From: an uncultured Ruminococcus sp.
Lineage (GTDB): Bacteria; Bacillota; Clostridia; UBA1212
NCBI GenBank assembly: GCA_902792515.1
Contig: CADAZX010000013.1
Location: forward strand, 1 to 64,000
Length of the DNA: 64,000 nucleotides
Direction: 5' to 3'
Part shown: piece by piece, positions 42,008 to 49,333 of the stretch
Numbering within the stretch: the first letter of the stretch is position 1
How the letters are laid out: each line of letters starts with the position of its first letter
The notes under the pieces: generated by a model
The model's input: the letters and a program-made list of their open reading frames with translations, nothing else
Told to the model about the DNA's origin: nothing
Databases searched by the model: none
Position numbers and translations under genes: made by a program

Positions 42008-43453
42008 ATGGCTTTTGTTAATGAAAGAAAGCAGACTCTGCCGATGGAGGCGCAGACGGATCGAGGGATGTTTGACGTTATCCCGGGGAGAAAAGGATTT
42101 GTCGATCTGAGGCCGCTCGAGGACGACAAAACGGTGCTGAAGAATCCTCACAAGGGATGGTTCTGGCATTATATTGACAACGGGTTCAAAGCAGGGGCGT
42201 ACAGAGACAGGAATCTGTCTGAAGATTTTATCGACACGTTTCCGGGAATGAACCACCTGTATCTCCGCTTCGACTGGTCGGACGTGGAAAAGGAGGAGGG
42301 CGTCTACGATTTCGGGTTTCTCGATGAGATCATGGACAGATGGTCGAAACGCGGATACACTTTTTCGTTGAGAGCATGCGCATACGAGTCGAGCCCGTTA
42401 ATGGAGTTTGCCACGCCGAAGTACGTTTTTGAGAAGGGCGCGGTCTGCTATAAACTTGAAGGACACTCGATACAGCCTGACTACGGCGATCCGTATTTTT
42501 TGGAGAGGCTCGAGCTGTTTATGGCCGAACTCGGAAAAAAATACAACTCCGACCCAAGGATCGAGCTCATCGACGTGGGGACTTACGGTACGTGGGGCGA
42601 GGGCCATACGGTTGAGGGCGACGGAGTCATTTACCCGCTCGACGTTGTCAAGAAGCATTTTTTGCTGCACCTCAAGTATTTTCCGGATAAGTTCGTTGTT
42701 TCCAATGACGACCACATAATCGGGAGAATGGCGCACGGACAGGCGGAGGTTGAGGATATGCTGTCCTTCTGCGAAGCGCACGGACTCGGTCTTCAGGACG
42801 ACTCGATTTGCTGCGACGGCTATTCGACGGATATGGGCTACGACACGATGAGGGCACCGTGGGCTTTTCAGAGGCTCGCGAAATACGCACCGAGCGTTAT
42901 CGAGTTCGCGCACTATACTTACATCCGGCCTTACTATGACTGCTATTACAGAGACGGATTCACAATAATCGAGGCGCTGAAAAATTCGAAAGCCACGTTC
43001 GCGGGATTTCACGGATACCCGGATTCGTGGCTCAAAAACGAGAGATATCTTACGGAATACTGCGCGAACAGACTGGGTTACTGGTTCTTTGTGCCGTACG
43101 CTATTGCCGCAAATGAGATGTACGCTACGGCGCACAACGCGCTTACGGTGTGCTTTGAGAACCGCGGATGGGCAAGACCATACTGGAAGTTCGACATCAG
43201 AGTTTGCGTGAGCGGAAAGAGCTTTGAAAAGGTGATTCCGGTCGAAGGCGATCTCAGGCGACTTGATTCCGGCGACAGTGAGGAGTTTCTCGTCGACCTT
43301 GATTTAAGAGGCGTGCCCGCGGGAGAATACGACGTGTGCGTTGGTGTGTTTGAGGGTGACAAGCCGGTCAAACTCGCGATGAAGGAATGCGTGCGCAAAG
43401 AAAACGGCTTCTATAAGATTACGGAGGTGACCGTTAAGGAGCCGGTGATCTGA
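42008..43453 (+). CDS. TIM-barrel glycosidase-like protein (DUF4832/GH42-like)
   Basis: 481 aa from ATG 42008, with GGAGG at 41998-42002. NPHKGWFWHYIDNGF, YLRFDWSDVEKEEGVYDFGFLDEIM and DPRIELIDVGTYGTWGEGH are typical of the TIM barrel of GH42-like proteins with a DUF4832 C-terminal domain (ENRGWARPYWKFDI). No signal peptide, so cytosolic. It follows the GH43-like lipoprotein by 37 bp in one operon. Likely handles fragments imported after extracellular cleavage; the linkage cannot be named. Confidence 0.8.
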   Translation: MAFVNERKQTLPMEAQTDRGMFDVIPGRKGFVDLRPLEDDKTVLKNPHKGWFWHYIDNGFKAGAYRDRNLSEDFIDTFPGMNHLYLRFDWSDVEKEEGVYDFGFLDEIMDRWSKRGYTFSLRACAYESSPLMEFATPKYVFEKGAVCYKLEGHSIQPDYGDPYFLERLELFMAELGKKYNSDPRIELIDVGTYGTWGEGHTVEGDGVIYPLDVVKKHFLLHLKYFPDKFVVSNDDHIIGRMAHGQAEVEDMLSFCEAHGLGLQDDSICCDGYSTDMGYDTMRAPWAFQRLAKYAPSVIEFAHYTYIRPYYDCYYRDGFTIIEALKNSKATFAGFHGYPDSWLKNERYLTEYCANRLGYWFFVPYAIAANEMYATAHNALTVCFENRGWARPYWKFDIRVCVSGKSFEKVIPVEGDLRRLDSGDSEEFLVDLDLRGVPAGEYDVCVGVFEGDKPVKLAMKECVRKENGFYKITEVTVKEPVI

Positions 43454-43496
43454 CTTGTTTTTATGCTTTTTAAGTGCCTGATTTCGAGCTTCTTAC

Positions 43497-43510
43497 GCGC
43501 GTTAACGCGC
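43497..43510. repeat. 14-bp perfect palindrome between convergent genes
   Basis: GCGCGTTAACGCGC, self-complementary, in the gap between the + strand glycosidase gene and the - strand membrane gene. Partial complement continues outside (AGCTT...TAAGCT). Might aid termination; no clear T-run. Confidence 0.6.
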
Positions 43511-43630
43511 TAAGCTTGATGAATTGAATACAGTTTGTGATCCGCCGCTTATTCGTAATTGTCCGGTGACTATGGAACCGCTTTTGGCTTGTTCCTGACG
43601 CTGTCGGTCCGTTTTGAGCGGCGGGTCTTT

Positions 43631-44302
43631 TTAGTCTTCCGGAGCGGTGTTGTCATGCTCGCCGCTGATCGGAGCGGGGCTTTCTTTTTCGGACGTTGAG
43701 GGGTCGCTCATATGAGCGCTTACTTCCGGCTTTCTGTTCCGGAAGCGGATCATACTGATAATGTTCGAGGTCAGGTTGAAGATCTCGCAAAGGATGCCGC
43801 CGAGCGAGACGAAAGCGACGTTGTAGATAAGCCATAAGACGGAATCGGGAATTTTCCAGAGTCTCAGAGAGACAGGTTCGCTCCTTGTGAGAGCCATGGT
43901 TCCGAAGAAGGCTGCAAACATCGCGCACAAGTTGAGTAAAGCGGTCGCGGGCGACGATTTATCGATCGCGGTGTAGATAACGTAAGTTACGAGATAGCCT
44001 GCGGAGAGAAGAATAAGTGCGACCGTAGTCTTTCTGCGCTCTTTTTTGGTATCGATTCCGAGGAAGATGAAATTCCTGATGAGAAGGGCTCCGTTCATGA
44101 TTGAGCCGAAGATGCCTTTCAGAAAGAAATATGAGATGAAAAAGAACGTGGAGCCGGTGATCTGAAAAAACAGGAGCTTCTTTTTGGCTTTCATCTGAAA
44201 AGACATCACGGTTAAAACCATTCCGATGAGACTAAGAACGGTACCTATGGTGCCGCGCACTGTTGTGAAATTGTTGATGAAGTTTTGAACCAGTCTGTCC
44301 AT
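43631..44302 (-). CDS. YgjV-family inner-membrane protein
   Basis: 223 aa, about five to six membrane segments. GTIGTVLSLIGMVLTVMSFQMKAKKKLLFFQITGSTFFFISYFFLKGIFGSIMNG is typical of the YgjV (Imp-YgjV) family; shortened here: VMSFQMKAKKKLL and FFLKGIFGSIMNG. The C-terminal ~40 residues are a polar tail. Function unknown for the family. It is in the same direction as the DUF5107 gene upstream (44376-46391), separated by a long hairpin. Confidence 0.85.
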   Translation of the reverse strand: MDRLVQNFINNFTTVRGTIGTVLSLIGMVLTVMSFQMKAKKKLLFFQITGSTFFFISYFFLKGIFGSIMNGALLIRNFIFLGIDTKKERRKTTVALILLSAGYLVTYVIYTAIDKSSPATALLNLCAMFAAFFGTMALTRSEPVSLRLWKIPDSVLWLIYNVAFVSLGGILCEIFNLTSNIISMIRFRNRKPEVSAHMSDPSTSEKESPAPISGEHDNTAPED

Positions 44303-44319
44303 AAGCTTTAATCGAGAAG

Positions 44320-44370
44320 CGCCGCCTTTTCCGGATTTAGTTTTTGGCCGGAACTAGGGAAAAGGCGGCG
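44320..44370 (-). terminator. long hairpin between DUF5107 and YgjV-like genes
   Basis: CGCCGCCTTTTCC (44320-44332) and GGAAAAGGCGGCG (44358-44370) are perfect 13-bp complements; TAGTT/AACTA adds an inner stem. It begins 5 bp after the DUF5107 stop on the minus strand. There is no T-run past the stem, so termination is plausible but not certain; it might be an mRNA-stabilising structure. Confidence 0.6.
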
Positions 44371-44375
44371 GCGAG

Positions 44376-46391
44376 TCAGTCGAGTTCGGAGGATCGGGCG
44401 GAGACGCGGAAGTCGAGCTCCTGAGGAGGGTCGACGGTACTGTCGGCGGGAAGGCCCTTTTTCTCGCGCAGAAGGCACCAGAGCTTGGTGACGGTTTCCT
44501 CGCCTTCGCGGATGTCGGGCACCACGAGAGTTGATTTTCCGTCGGAACCGTAGAGGAGAGTTTCGGCGGCTTCGATGTGGCCGAGGTCAAGCTCCGCGAA
44601 AGCGCAGTAAAGCTTGAGACGGCTGCGGCGTCTGAGGGAAAGAGGAAGAGCGAGGTAAAATGAGACGAGCTGTTCGTTCTTTTTGGCGCGGCGGAGTAGA
44701 CGGATGCTCTCGGTCGCAAGTGACGCGTCGCCGGGGAGCATGCGGTAGGCACTGACGGCGTATTCGGCGGCTTTTTCACTGTCGCCTGTCTTCTCGTACA
44801 GAATCGCGAGGCAGTAGGTTGACCACGGGTTCGGGGTGAGCATGTTGGACCAGTCGAGGAGCCTGCGGGCTTCCAGAATGCGGCCTTCGTAAAGGCGGAC
44901 AGTTCCGAGAAGGTAGTGTGCGTACCAGTTGCTTGAGTCTCTGCCGTTGATGGCCTTTTCGAGCATCAAAGTCCAGGGAGTTTGGTACATATATGAGGCG
45001 GGAACATCGGCGGGGTCGTGGTCGCCTACGGTGCCCTCGTTAAGAAGGGACAGCCATGCGCTTTGCTCGCCGGTTACGGGACCCAAGTCGAGGTGGGGGG
45101 CCATAAGCCCTTTTGCGGCGCCTGCTTTTTCGAGACGGAGAAGCTCAAGGGCGCCCCAGCCGTCGCCGCGGGAAATAATCCTTTCGGCAGGGGATTTGGC
45201 CATAGGGCGGGTCGACTCGAGAAGCGATTCGATCCGGCTCTGAGGAATTATCTTGGAGAGGAGGCGCTCAACTTCGGCGCGAGCTCCGTCCCAGGAAGCG
45301 TGGATTTTTTCGGGGTCGGCGGTTATTGAACCGTATGATTCGAGCCATTCCCAGACGGTGTGGGGAGGCATCGGAATGCACTCGTATTGCGTGTGGGCGA
45401 GGCCGCACTGGATCTCGTCGTAGTTGCCGGGCTCGTTGTCGGCGGTGAGATAGTTCATCCAGTTGCGGCCCCCGTTTGAGTTGCCCCAGACGAAAAGCTT
45501 TCTGCCGAGAAGGCGCGAAGAAGACGTTTCGACAAGACCGTAGCCGTCGCGGCCTATTTGCGCGATATAGCGGGGTTTGTTTTCGAGGGTTTTCCAGAAA
45601 AAGTCTTTCGCGATAATGCAGTTCAGCGGATAGGTCATGTCGAGACCTCTGAAGTCGCTGATCGGGTATTTTGCGACGTCTGGCCCTTTTGAGGTGTAAA
45701 CGTCGTCTGCGGGAACTATCACGCGGTCGCCTTCGTTCTGGGGGACAGCGATGTTGGACCACCAGTAAACGGGAACGACTTCCGCGTTCGGGTTGGTGAT
45801 CCGCGTCCGGACATAGAGACGCTCGGAGCGGTCGGGCAGGAAAATATCCATTTGAACGACGCAGCAGCGGACGCGCTCAAACCAGTAAAAGCGCAGGACG
45901 GGAGTGCCGTCGGGAAGTGAAGTCGTTGCCGTGTGAACGGGTGAGCAGGTTTGAGGACTGTGGCCGCGGAAACCGAAATTCCACTCGACGCCGCCTGCGG
46001 TCCAGGCGTTTCTGATCGCGAGGTTGCAGGGCCGGATTATACTGTTGCGGTAGAGGAGCTCGCGCTTGGCGCGCTTGTCAAAAAGTGACCAGAGCTTGCC
46101 GCCGAGAGACGGGATGAAAATTGCCTTAAGACGGGAGTTCTCCAGAACGACCGCGTCGATCGCTTTTTTTTGGGAGGACCTGTCGTAGAGATCCTGAAGC
46201 CTGTAAGGGAACGCGCCGGGATGGTCGCCGTAGTCGGTGAAAAGGCCGTCGTCTTCGTCTAAAAGAGAGACGTTCCTGTCGGACCAGTCGCGCTCGGGAT
46301 CGGGGAAGGTAGGGCGGACATCGGGAAGCGGACTTTGGCCGCCGAAATTCGCGCAGCCGATTTTTAACTTGATTTCGGTGAGCTTTGTCAT
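44376..46391 (-). CDS. DUF5107-domain protein with TPR-like tail
   Basis: 671 aa, cytosolic. The N-terminal ~360 residues match DUF5107, a galactose-mutarotase-like beta-sandwich found with glycan-degrading genes: AIFIPSLGGKLWSLFDKRAKRELLY, NAWTAGGVEWNFGFRGHS, VYWWSNIAVP, LFVWGNSNGGRNWMN. The C-terminal ~270 residues are TPR-like helical pairs (NWYAHYLLGTVRLYEGRILEA, STYCLAILYEKTGDSEKAAEYAV). Full-length relatives are ~1,000 aa, so this one has fewer repeats. Probably binds or modifies sugars. Purine-rich GGAGTAAAG site upstream. Confidence 0.87.
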   Translation of the reverse strand: MTKLTEIKLKIGCANFGGQSPLPDVRPTFPDPERDWSDRNVSLLDEDDGLFTDYGDHPGAFPYRLQDLYDRSSQKKAIDAVVLENSRLKAIFIPSLGGKLWSLFDKRAKRELLYRNSIIRPCNLAIRNAWTAGGVEWNFGFRGHSPQTCSPVHTATTSLPDGTPVLRFYWFERVRCCVVQMDIFLPDRSERLYVRTRITNPNAEVVPVYWWSNIAVPQNEGDRVIVPADDVYTSKGPDVAKYPISDFRGLDMTYPLNCIIAKDFFWKTLENKPRYIAQIGRDGYGLVETSSSRLLGRKLFVWGNSNGGRNWMNYLTADNEPGNYDEIQCGLAHTQYECIPMPPHTVWEWLESYGSITADPEKIHASWDGARAEVERLLSKIIPQSRIESLLESTRPMAKSPAERIISRGDGWGALELLRLEKAGAAKGLMAPHLDLGPVTGEQSAWLSLLNEGTVGDHDPADVPASYMYQTPWTLMLEKAINGRDSSNWYAHYLLGTVRLYEGRILEARRLLDWSNMLTPNPWSTYCLAILYEKTGDSEKAAEYAVSAYRMLPGDASLATESIRLLRRAKKNEQLVSFYLALPLSLRRRSRLKLYCAFAELDLGHIEAAETLLYGSDGKSTLVVPDIREGEETVTKLWCLLREKKGLPADSTVDPPQELDFRVSARSSELD

Positions 46392-46481
46392 ATCTTTACT
46401 CCGTTTTTATGGATTGAACTTTTGGATTGGGGTGGAGTCATAAATCCGGGGATTTTCTCCGGGAACTTCGCCGGAGCGCGA

Positions 46482-47201
46482 TCAGATATCGAGAGTCAGT
46501 CCGTCATAAGCTGTCGTGAAGCCCTCGGGTTCCATCATTTTCGAGAGTTCGTCGTGCGGCTTGTGGAGAGTCAGCGCCATGTGGCTGATCACGAATCTGT
46601 CGACGTGGGGGAGAAGCGTTTGGCGGATCTCGCGGACCATATTGAGGTTGTTGTGCTCGAAAATGCGGTAGTCGCCGGGAACGTCGCCGATCGTGGCGTC
46701 GAGAACGATCATGTCGACAGGCTTGCCGGCAGCGGGAACGGTTCCGGGGGCGACGAGAGCGCGCGCGTTTTTGATCGCTTCGACTTCTTCATAGAGAAGC
46801 CAAGCGCCGTCGAGCGCGTAATAAAGGACTTTGTCGCCGCTGCCGATCAGAAAATGAACGCAGTCCGGGCACGTGCCGTGGTTCCCCTTAAGCGCGAGGA
46901 TCCTGTGACTTCCGAGAGAGGCGAATTCGCCTTCTTTTAGGGGAATAAATACTGCGCCTGTTGCGGTGAGTTTTTCGACCGTGGCGGCGGAATAGTGGTC
47001 TCCGTGGCTGTGGGTGTTAATAATGAATCTGATTCCGGAGAGATCGACGCCGTATCTTGCGGCTGAGGTGAAGACATCCGGGCCCGGGTCGATGAGGAGC
47101 GTTCCGTCGATAAGAGCGGAAGAAAAATACCTGTAGCCGGGGAATGATTCGGGGACGCCTTTCCAGTCGGCGGCGCCTGTGCCCAAAAACTGAACAGTCA
47201 T
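46482..47201 (-). CDS. MBL-fold metallo-hydrolase (PhnP-like)
   Basis: 239 aa. Metal motif NTHSHGDHY (HxHxDH), His in GNHGTCPD, Asp in LDATIGD and His in ISHMAL give the two-metal site of metallo-beta-lactamase-fold enzymes. FLGTGAADW at the N-terminus is typical of the PhnP/RNase Z-like branch that hydrolyses phosphodiesters. Substrate unknown. GGAGGTTTTG precedes the ATG on the minus strand. It is 90 bp upstream of the DUF5107 gene in the same direction and may share its transcript. Confidence 0.88.
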   Translation of the reverse strand: MTVQFLGTGAADWKGVPESFPGYRYFSSALIDGTLLIDPGPDVFTSAARYGVDLSGIRFIINTHSHGDHYSAATVEKLTATGAVFIPLKEGEFASLGSHRILALKGNHGTCPDCVHFLIGSGDKVLYYALDGAWLLYEEVEAIKNARALVAPGTVPAAGKPVDMIVLDATIGDVPGDYRIFEHNNLNMVREIRQTLLPHVDRFVISHMALTLHKPHDELSKMMEPEGFTTAYDGLTLDI

Positions 47202-47273
47202 TATACAAAACCTCCTGAAAGCAGTGATCGTACGTTCGTTAAGACGCAGTAATCATAAGTTTGTACGGTGCGT

Positions 47274-47302
47274 ATTGTATCATTTTCGCTCATCAAACAC
47301 AA
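47274..47302 (-). promoter_or_regulatory. putative promoter of the metallo-hydrolase operon
   Basis: On the minus strand, TTGTGT (47302-47297), 17-bp spacer, TACAAT (47279-47274). The -35 is weak. Confidence 0.5.
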
Positions 47303-47367
47303 CACGAACGGGGCTTTTAAAGCTTTGTTGAAGTTTTTTTTAAGGATTGCCGCCGAGCGTCGGGCCG

Positions 47368-47387
47368 GAAATATCGTGAAATATCGT
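47368..47387. repeat. two-copy 10-bp tandem repeat
   Basis: GAAATATCGT occurs twice in tandem (47368-47377, 47378-47387), in the divergent region between the metallo-hydrolase gene and a small membrane protein gene. Confidence 0.8.
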
Positions 47388-47456
47388 GTTCCGAGATTGA
47401 AGTCGGAGGGCGTTTGGTGTAAAATGTCCGTGAAAACTTGAAACGGAGGGGCGGTT

Positions 47457-47840
47457 GTGAGGAAAAAAATCTTCAGCCCGGGATTCTGGCTCAGCTTTTT
47501 GTTCAATTTTTCGGTCAGGTGCGCGTGGTTTCCCGTGTTCCTGATTCTTCTTATACTGTATTATGTTTTCCGGTTCCCGCTCTGGATAGTTTTTATACCT
47601 TTAGTGCTGTGGTTTGTGCACTCGTTCCTGGTGACGTTCGTGCTGGCGCTGCTGCCGGACAGCGAGGACACTCCGCCAAATACGAACAAAAATCCGTACT
47701 CGGCGAAACCGTTTTTCTCCGCAGGGAAGCGGTCGGGACCGAAGAAGGCAGACCCGGGGAATACGGCTGCCAATACCGGAGAGATTTCGTTTGCGACAGA
47801 AAAGACGGGCGACCACGGAAAAGGCAGGACTGAGGAATAA
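47457..47840 (+). CDS. small unrecognised membrane protein
   Basis: 127 aa, starting at GTG with GGAGGG 6-7 bp upstream. Two closely spaced hydrophobic segments (about residues 9-45 and 45-66, FRFPLWIVFIPLVLWFVHSFLV region) are followed by a polar, Pro/Lys/Asn-rich tail of ~60 residues that is probably cytoplasmic. Family not recognised. A longer reading frame in another phase overlaps it but gives no membrane or domain pattern, so this frame is preferred. It ends at a bidirectional terminator. Confidence 0.65.
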   Translation: MRKKIFSPGFWLSFLFNFSVRCAWFPVFLILLILYYVFRFPLWIVFIPLVLWFVHSFLVTFVLALLPDSEDTPPNTNKNPYSAKPFFSAGKRSGPKKADPGNTAANTGEISFATEKTGDHGKGRTEE

Positions 47841-47882
47841 AAAAATCCCGCGGCGTTGGAGATATGGCGCCGCGGGATTTTC
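47841..47882. terminator. bidirectional rho-independent terminator
   Basis: AAATCCCGCGGCG (47843-47855) pairs perfectly with CGCCGCGGGATTT (47868-47880). It has A-rich sequence on the left and T's on the right, so it can end transcripts from both the + strand membrane protein and the - strand lipoprotein. Confidence 0.92.
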
Positions 47883-47899
47883 GCTACTTTATGGGGAAA

Positions 47900-48967
47900 T
47901 CATTCGTTCCTGTAGGATTTGACGCTCAGGTTGCGCATTTCCATCTGGTGGTCGAACGTGGCGATGGTTTCCCAGCCGAGGTTCATGCCGTTGATGATGA
48001 GCTCGCTGAGTCTTTTCGCCTTGAAGTATTTTTCGTTTTTGCCGTGTTCGAACATCTGCTCGAGGAAGGGCTTGATGTCGATCGACACGTGGACCCAGTC
48101 GCCGCCGGCGTCGGGAACACCGTTCTTGTAAAGGGTTCTGTGGCTGTTCTCGTAAACGTATTTGGAGCCGATCGAGAAGATCATGGCGCCTGACGCGTCA
48201 GCCTTGCCGCCGTCGTAGCCGATGTAGTTGTCGCTCATGTCGTAGCGGTTGTCGAACAGCTGGAGACCGAACCAGCAGAAGTCGTTCGTTTTGATGCCCT
48301 TGACGTAGACGTAGAGCAGGAACTGCGCCGCCTCGACCCAGTCGCCTTCAATCGGAGTGATCGAGTACTTGTCAAGCTTGATGTCGAAGGAAATGATTAT
48401 CGCGTCGGAGTCGCAGCGGAAGAAAAGTTGTTCGTCCGGGTCCTTCGAATTGTAGTTGTAGTCGCTCGTTTCGATCAGAAGGTGAGGCCAGTAGTCGCCG
48501 AGCACCGCGGGCTTGCCCCGGTAGTACGCGGACGTGTCGAGCCAGAACGTCATCGTGTTGGTGGACGGTTCGTACCTGAACATTCTCGACTTGCCGTCGG
48601 TGATCGTGCTCGGGTCGGAGTCGATCAGATTCTCGACAAGGCAGGGACCCGAATCCCACTGGCAGAGAGACCAACGGGTCGAGCGAGGTTCGTTTCCGTA
48701 GAAACTGTGTCTTTTCAGTTCCTCAAACCGGTCTCCGTGCGCGTGGTCCTTCTGACTGAGAAGAGCGATGCCGCGTTGAAAAGTCGGGTCGGGAATCAGT
48801 TCGTAACTTTTTGCGTTTTCGTACATAAATGGGGTCGCCTCCGGTTCGGGTGTATCGGTCGCGGTTGTCTTTCCGGGAGTTGAGCCGCCCGGTTCTGCGG
48901 GTTTTGCGCAGCTGCAGGAAACCGTCATGACAAGCGCGAGAATGAGGAAGAAAATTCTTTTTTTCAT
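47900..48967 (-). CDS. unrecognised exported lipoprotein
   Basis: 355 aa. The ATG at 48967 is preferred over a TTG six bases upstream, because GGAGGT has good spacing to it. The signal peptide has a lipobox-like VSCSC end, then a Gly/Thr/Pro/Glu linker. Residues ~60-355 are rich in aromatic residues and Asp with predicted beta-strands (WDSGPCLVENLIDSDPST, FWLDTSAYYRGKPAVLGDYWPHLLIE), like a carbohydrate-binding or concanavalin-type domain, though no family is recognised. It lies directly downstream of tRNA-Leu and may share its transcript. A bidirectional terminator follows. Confidence 0.8.
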   Translation of the reverse strand: MKKRIFFLILALVMTVSCSCAKPAEPGGSTPGKTTATDTPEPEATPFMYENAKSYELIPDPTFQRGIALLSQKDHAHGDRFEELKRHSFYGNEPRSTRWSLCQWDSGPCLVENLIDSDPSTITDGKSRMFRYEPSTNTMTFWLDTSAYYRGKPAVLGDYWPHLLIETSDYNYNSKDPDEQLFFRCDSDAIIISFDIKLDKYSITPIEGDWVEAAQFLLYVYVKGIKTNDFCWFGLQLFDNRYDMSDNYIGYDGGKADASGAMIFSIGSKYVYENSHRTLYKNGVPDAGGDWVHVSIDIKPFLEQMFEHGKNEKYFKAKRLSELIINGMNLGWETIATFDHQMEMRNLSVKSYRNE

Positions 48968-49019
48968 AAACAAGCACCTCCGCTTGAGGCGCAGGCGAAA
49001 ATGATCCGCGAATTAAAAA

Positions 49020-49104
49020 TGGTGCCGATGACCGGACTCGAACCGGTACGATTTCTCGCCGCATTTTGAGTGCGGTGCGTCTGCCAATTCCGCCACATCG
49101 GCAC
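49020..49104 (-). tRNA. tRNA-Leu(CAA)
   Basis: 85 nt including encoded CCA. Acceptor stem GTGCCGA/TCGGCAC; D arm GGCGGAATTGGCAGACGC; anticodon stem CCGCA/TGCGG with loop CTCAAAA, giving anticodon CAA (reads UUG). The long variable arm is CGAGAAATCG, as expected for class II Leu, and the T arm is CCGG-TTCGAGT-CCGG. Confidence 0.95.
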
Positions 49105-49127
49105 GTTAAACGTTCGCGGCGGATGTT

Positions 49128-49156
49128 ATTATAATTCAAAAACGCGGCTAATTCAA
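49128..49156 (-). promoter_or_regulatory. sigma-A promoter of tRNA-Leu
   Basis: On the minus strand, TTGAAT (49156-49151), 17-bp spacer, TATAAT (49133-49128), about 24 bp ahead of the mature 5' end. No terminator is seen between the tRNA and the lipoprotein gene. Confidence 0.8.
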
Positions 49157-49236
49157 GATATAATTTTAAACAGGTCCGGTGTCTTGGTGTCTTATAAATA
49201 TAAAGGACTAACTCGCTCAGGGGACGGTTTTCGGAC

Positions 49237-49265
49237 TTGAAAAATCCGCTCCGCAATCGTATAAT
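49237..49265 (+). promoter_or_regulatory. sigma-A promoter for the GH99-like lipoprotein gene
   Basis: TTGAAA (49237-49242), 17-bp spacer, perfect TATAAT (49260-49265). Leader of about 60 nt. Confidence 0.8.
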
Positions 49266-49333
49266 CACCTTTAGACTGAAGGTGCGAGTTACGCTGCCTG
49301 ATATCAATACTTGAAACGGGAAGTTTTTTGAAA

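Noticed and set aside
47438-47833. 131-aa frame overlapping the small membrane protein
   Set aside because: Alternative phase gives no membrane or domain pattern; the GTG frame has a better-placed GGAGGG and clear hydrophobic segments.
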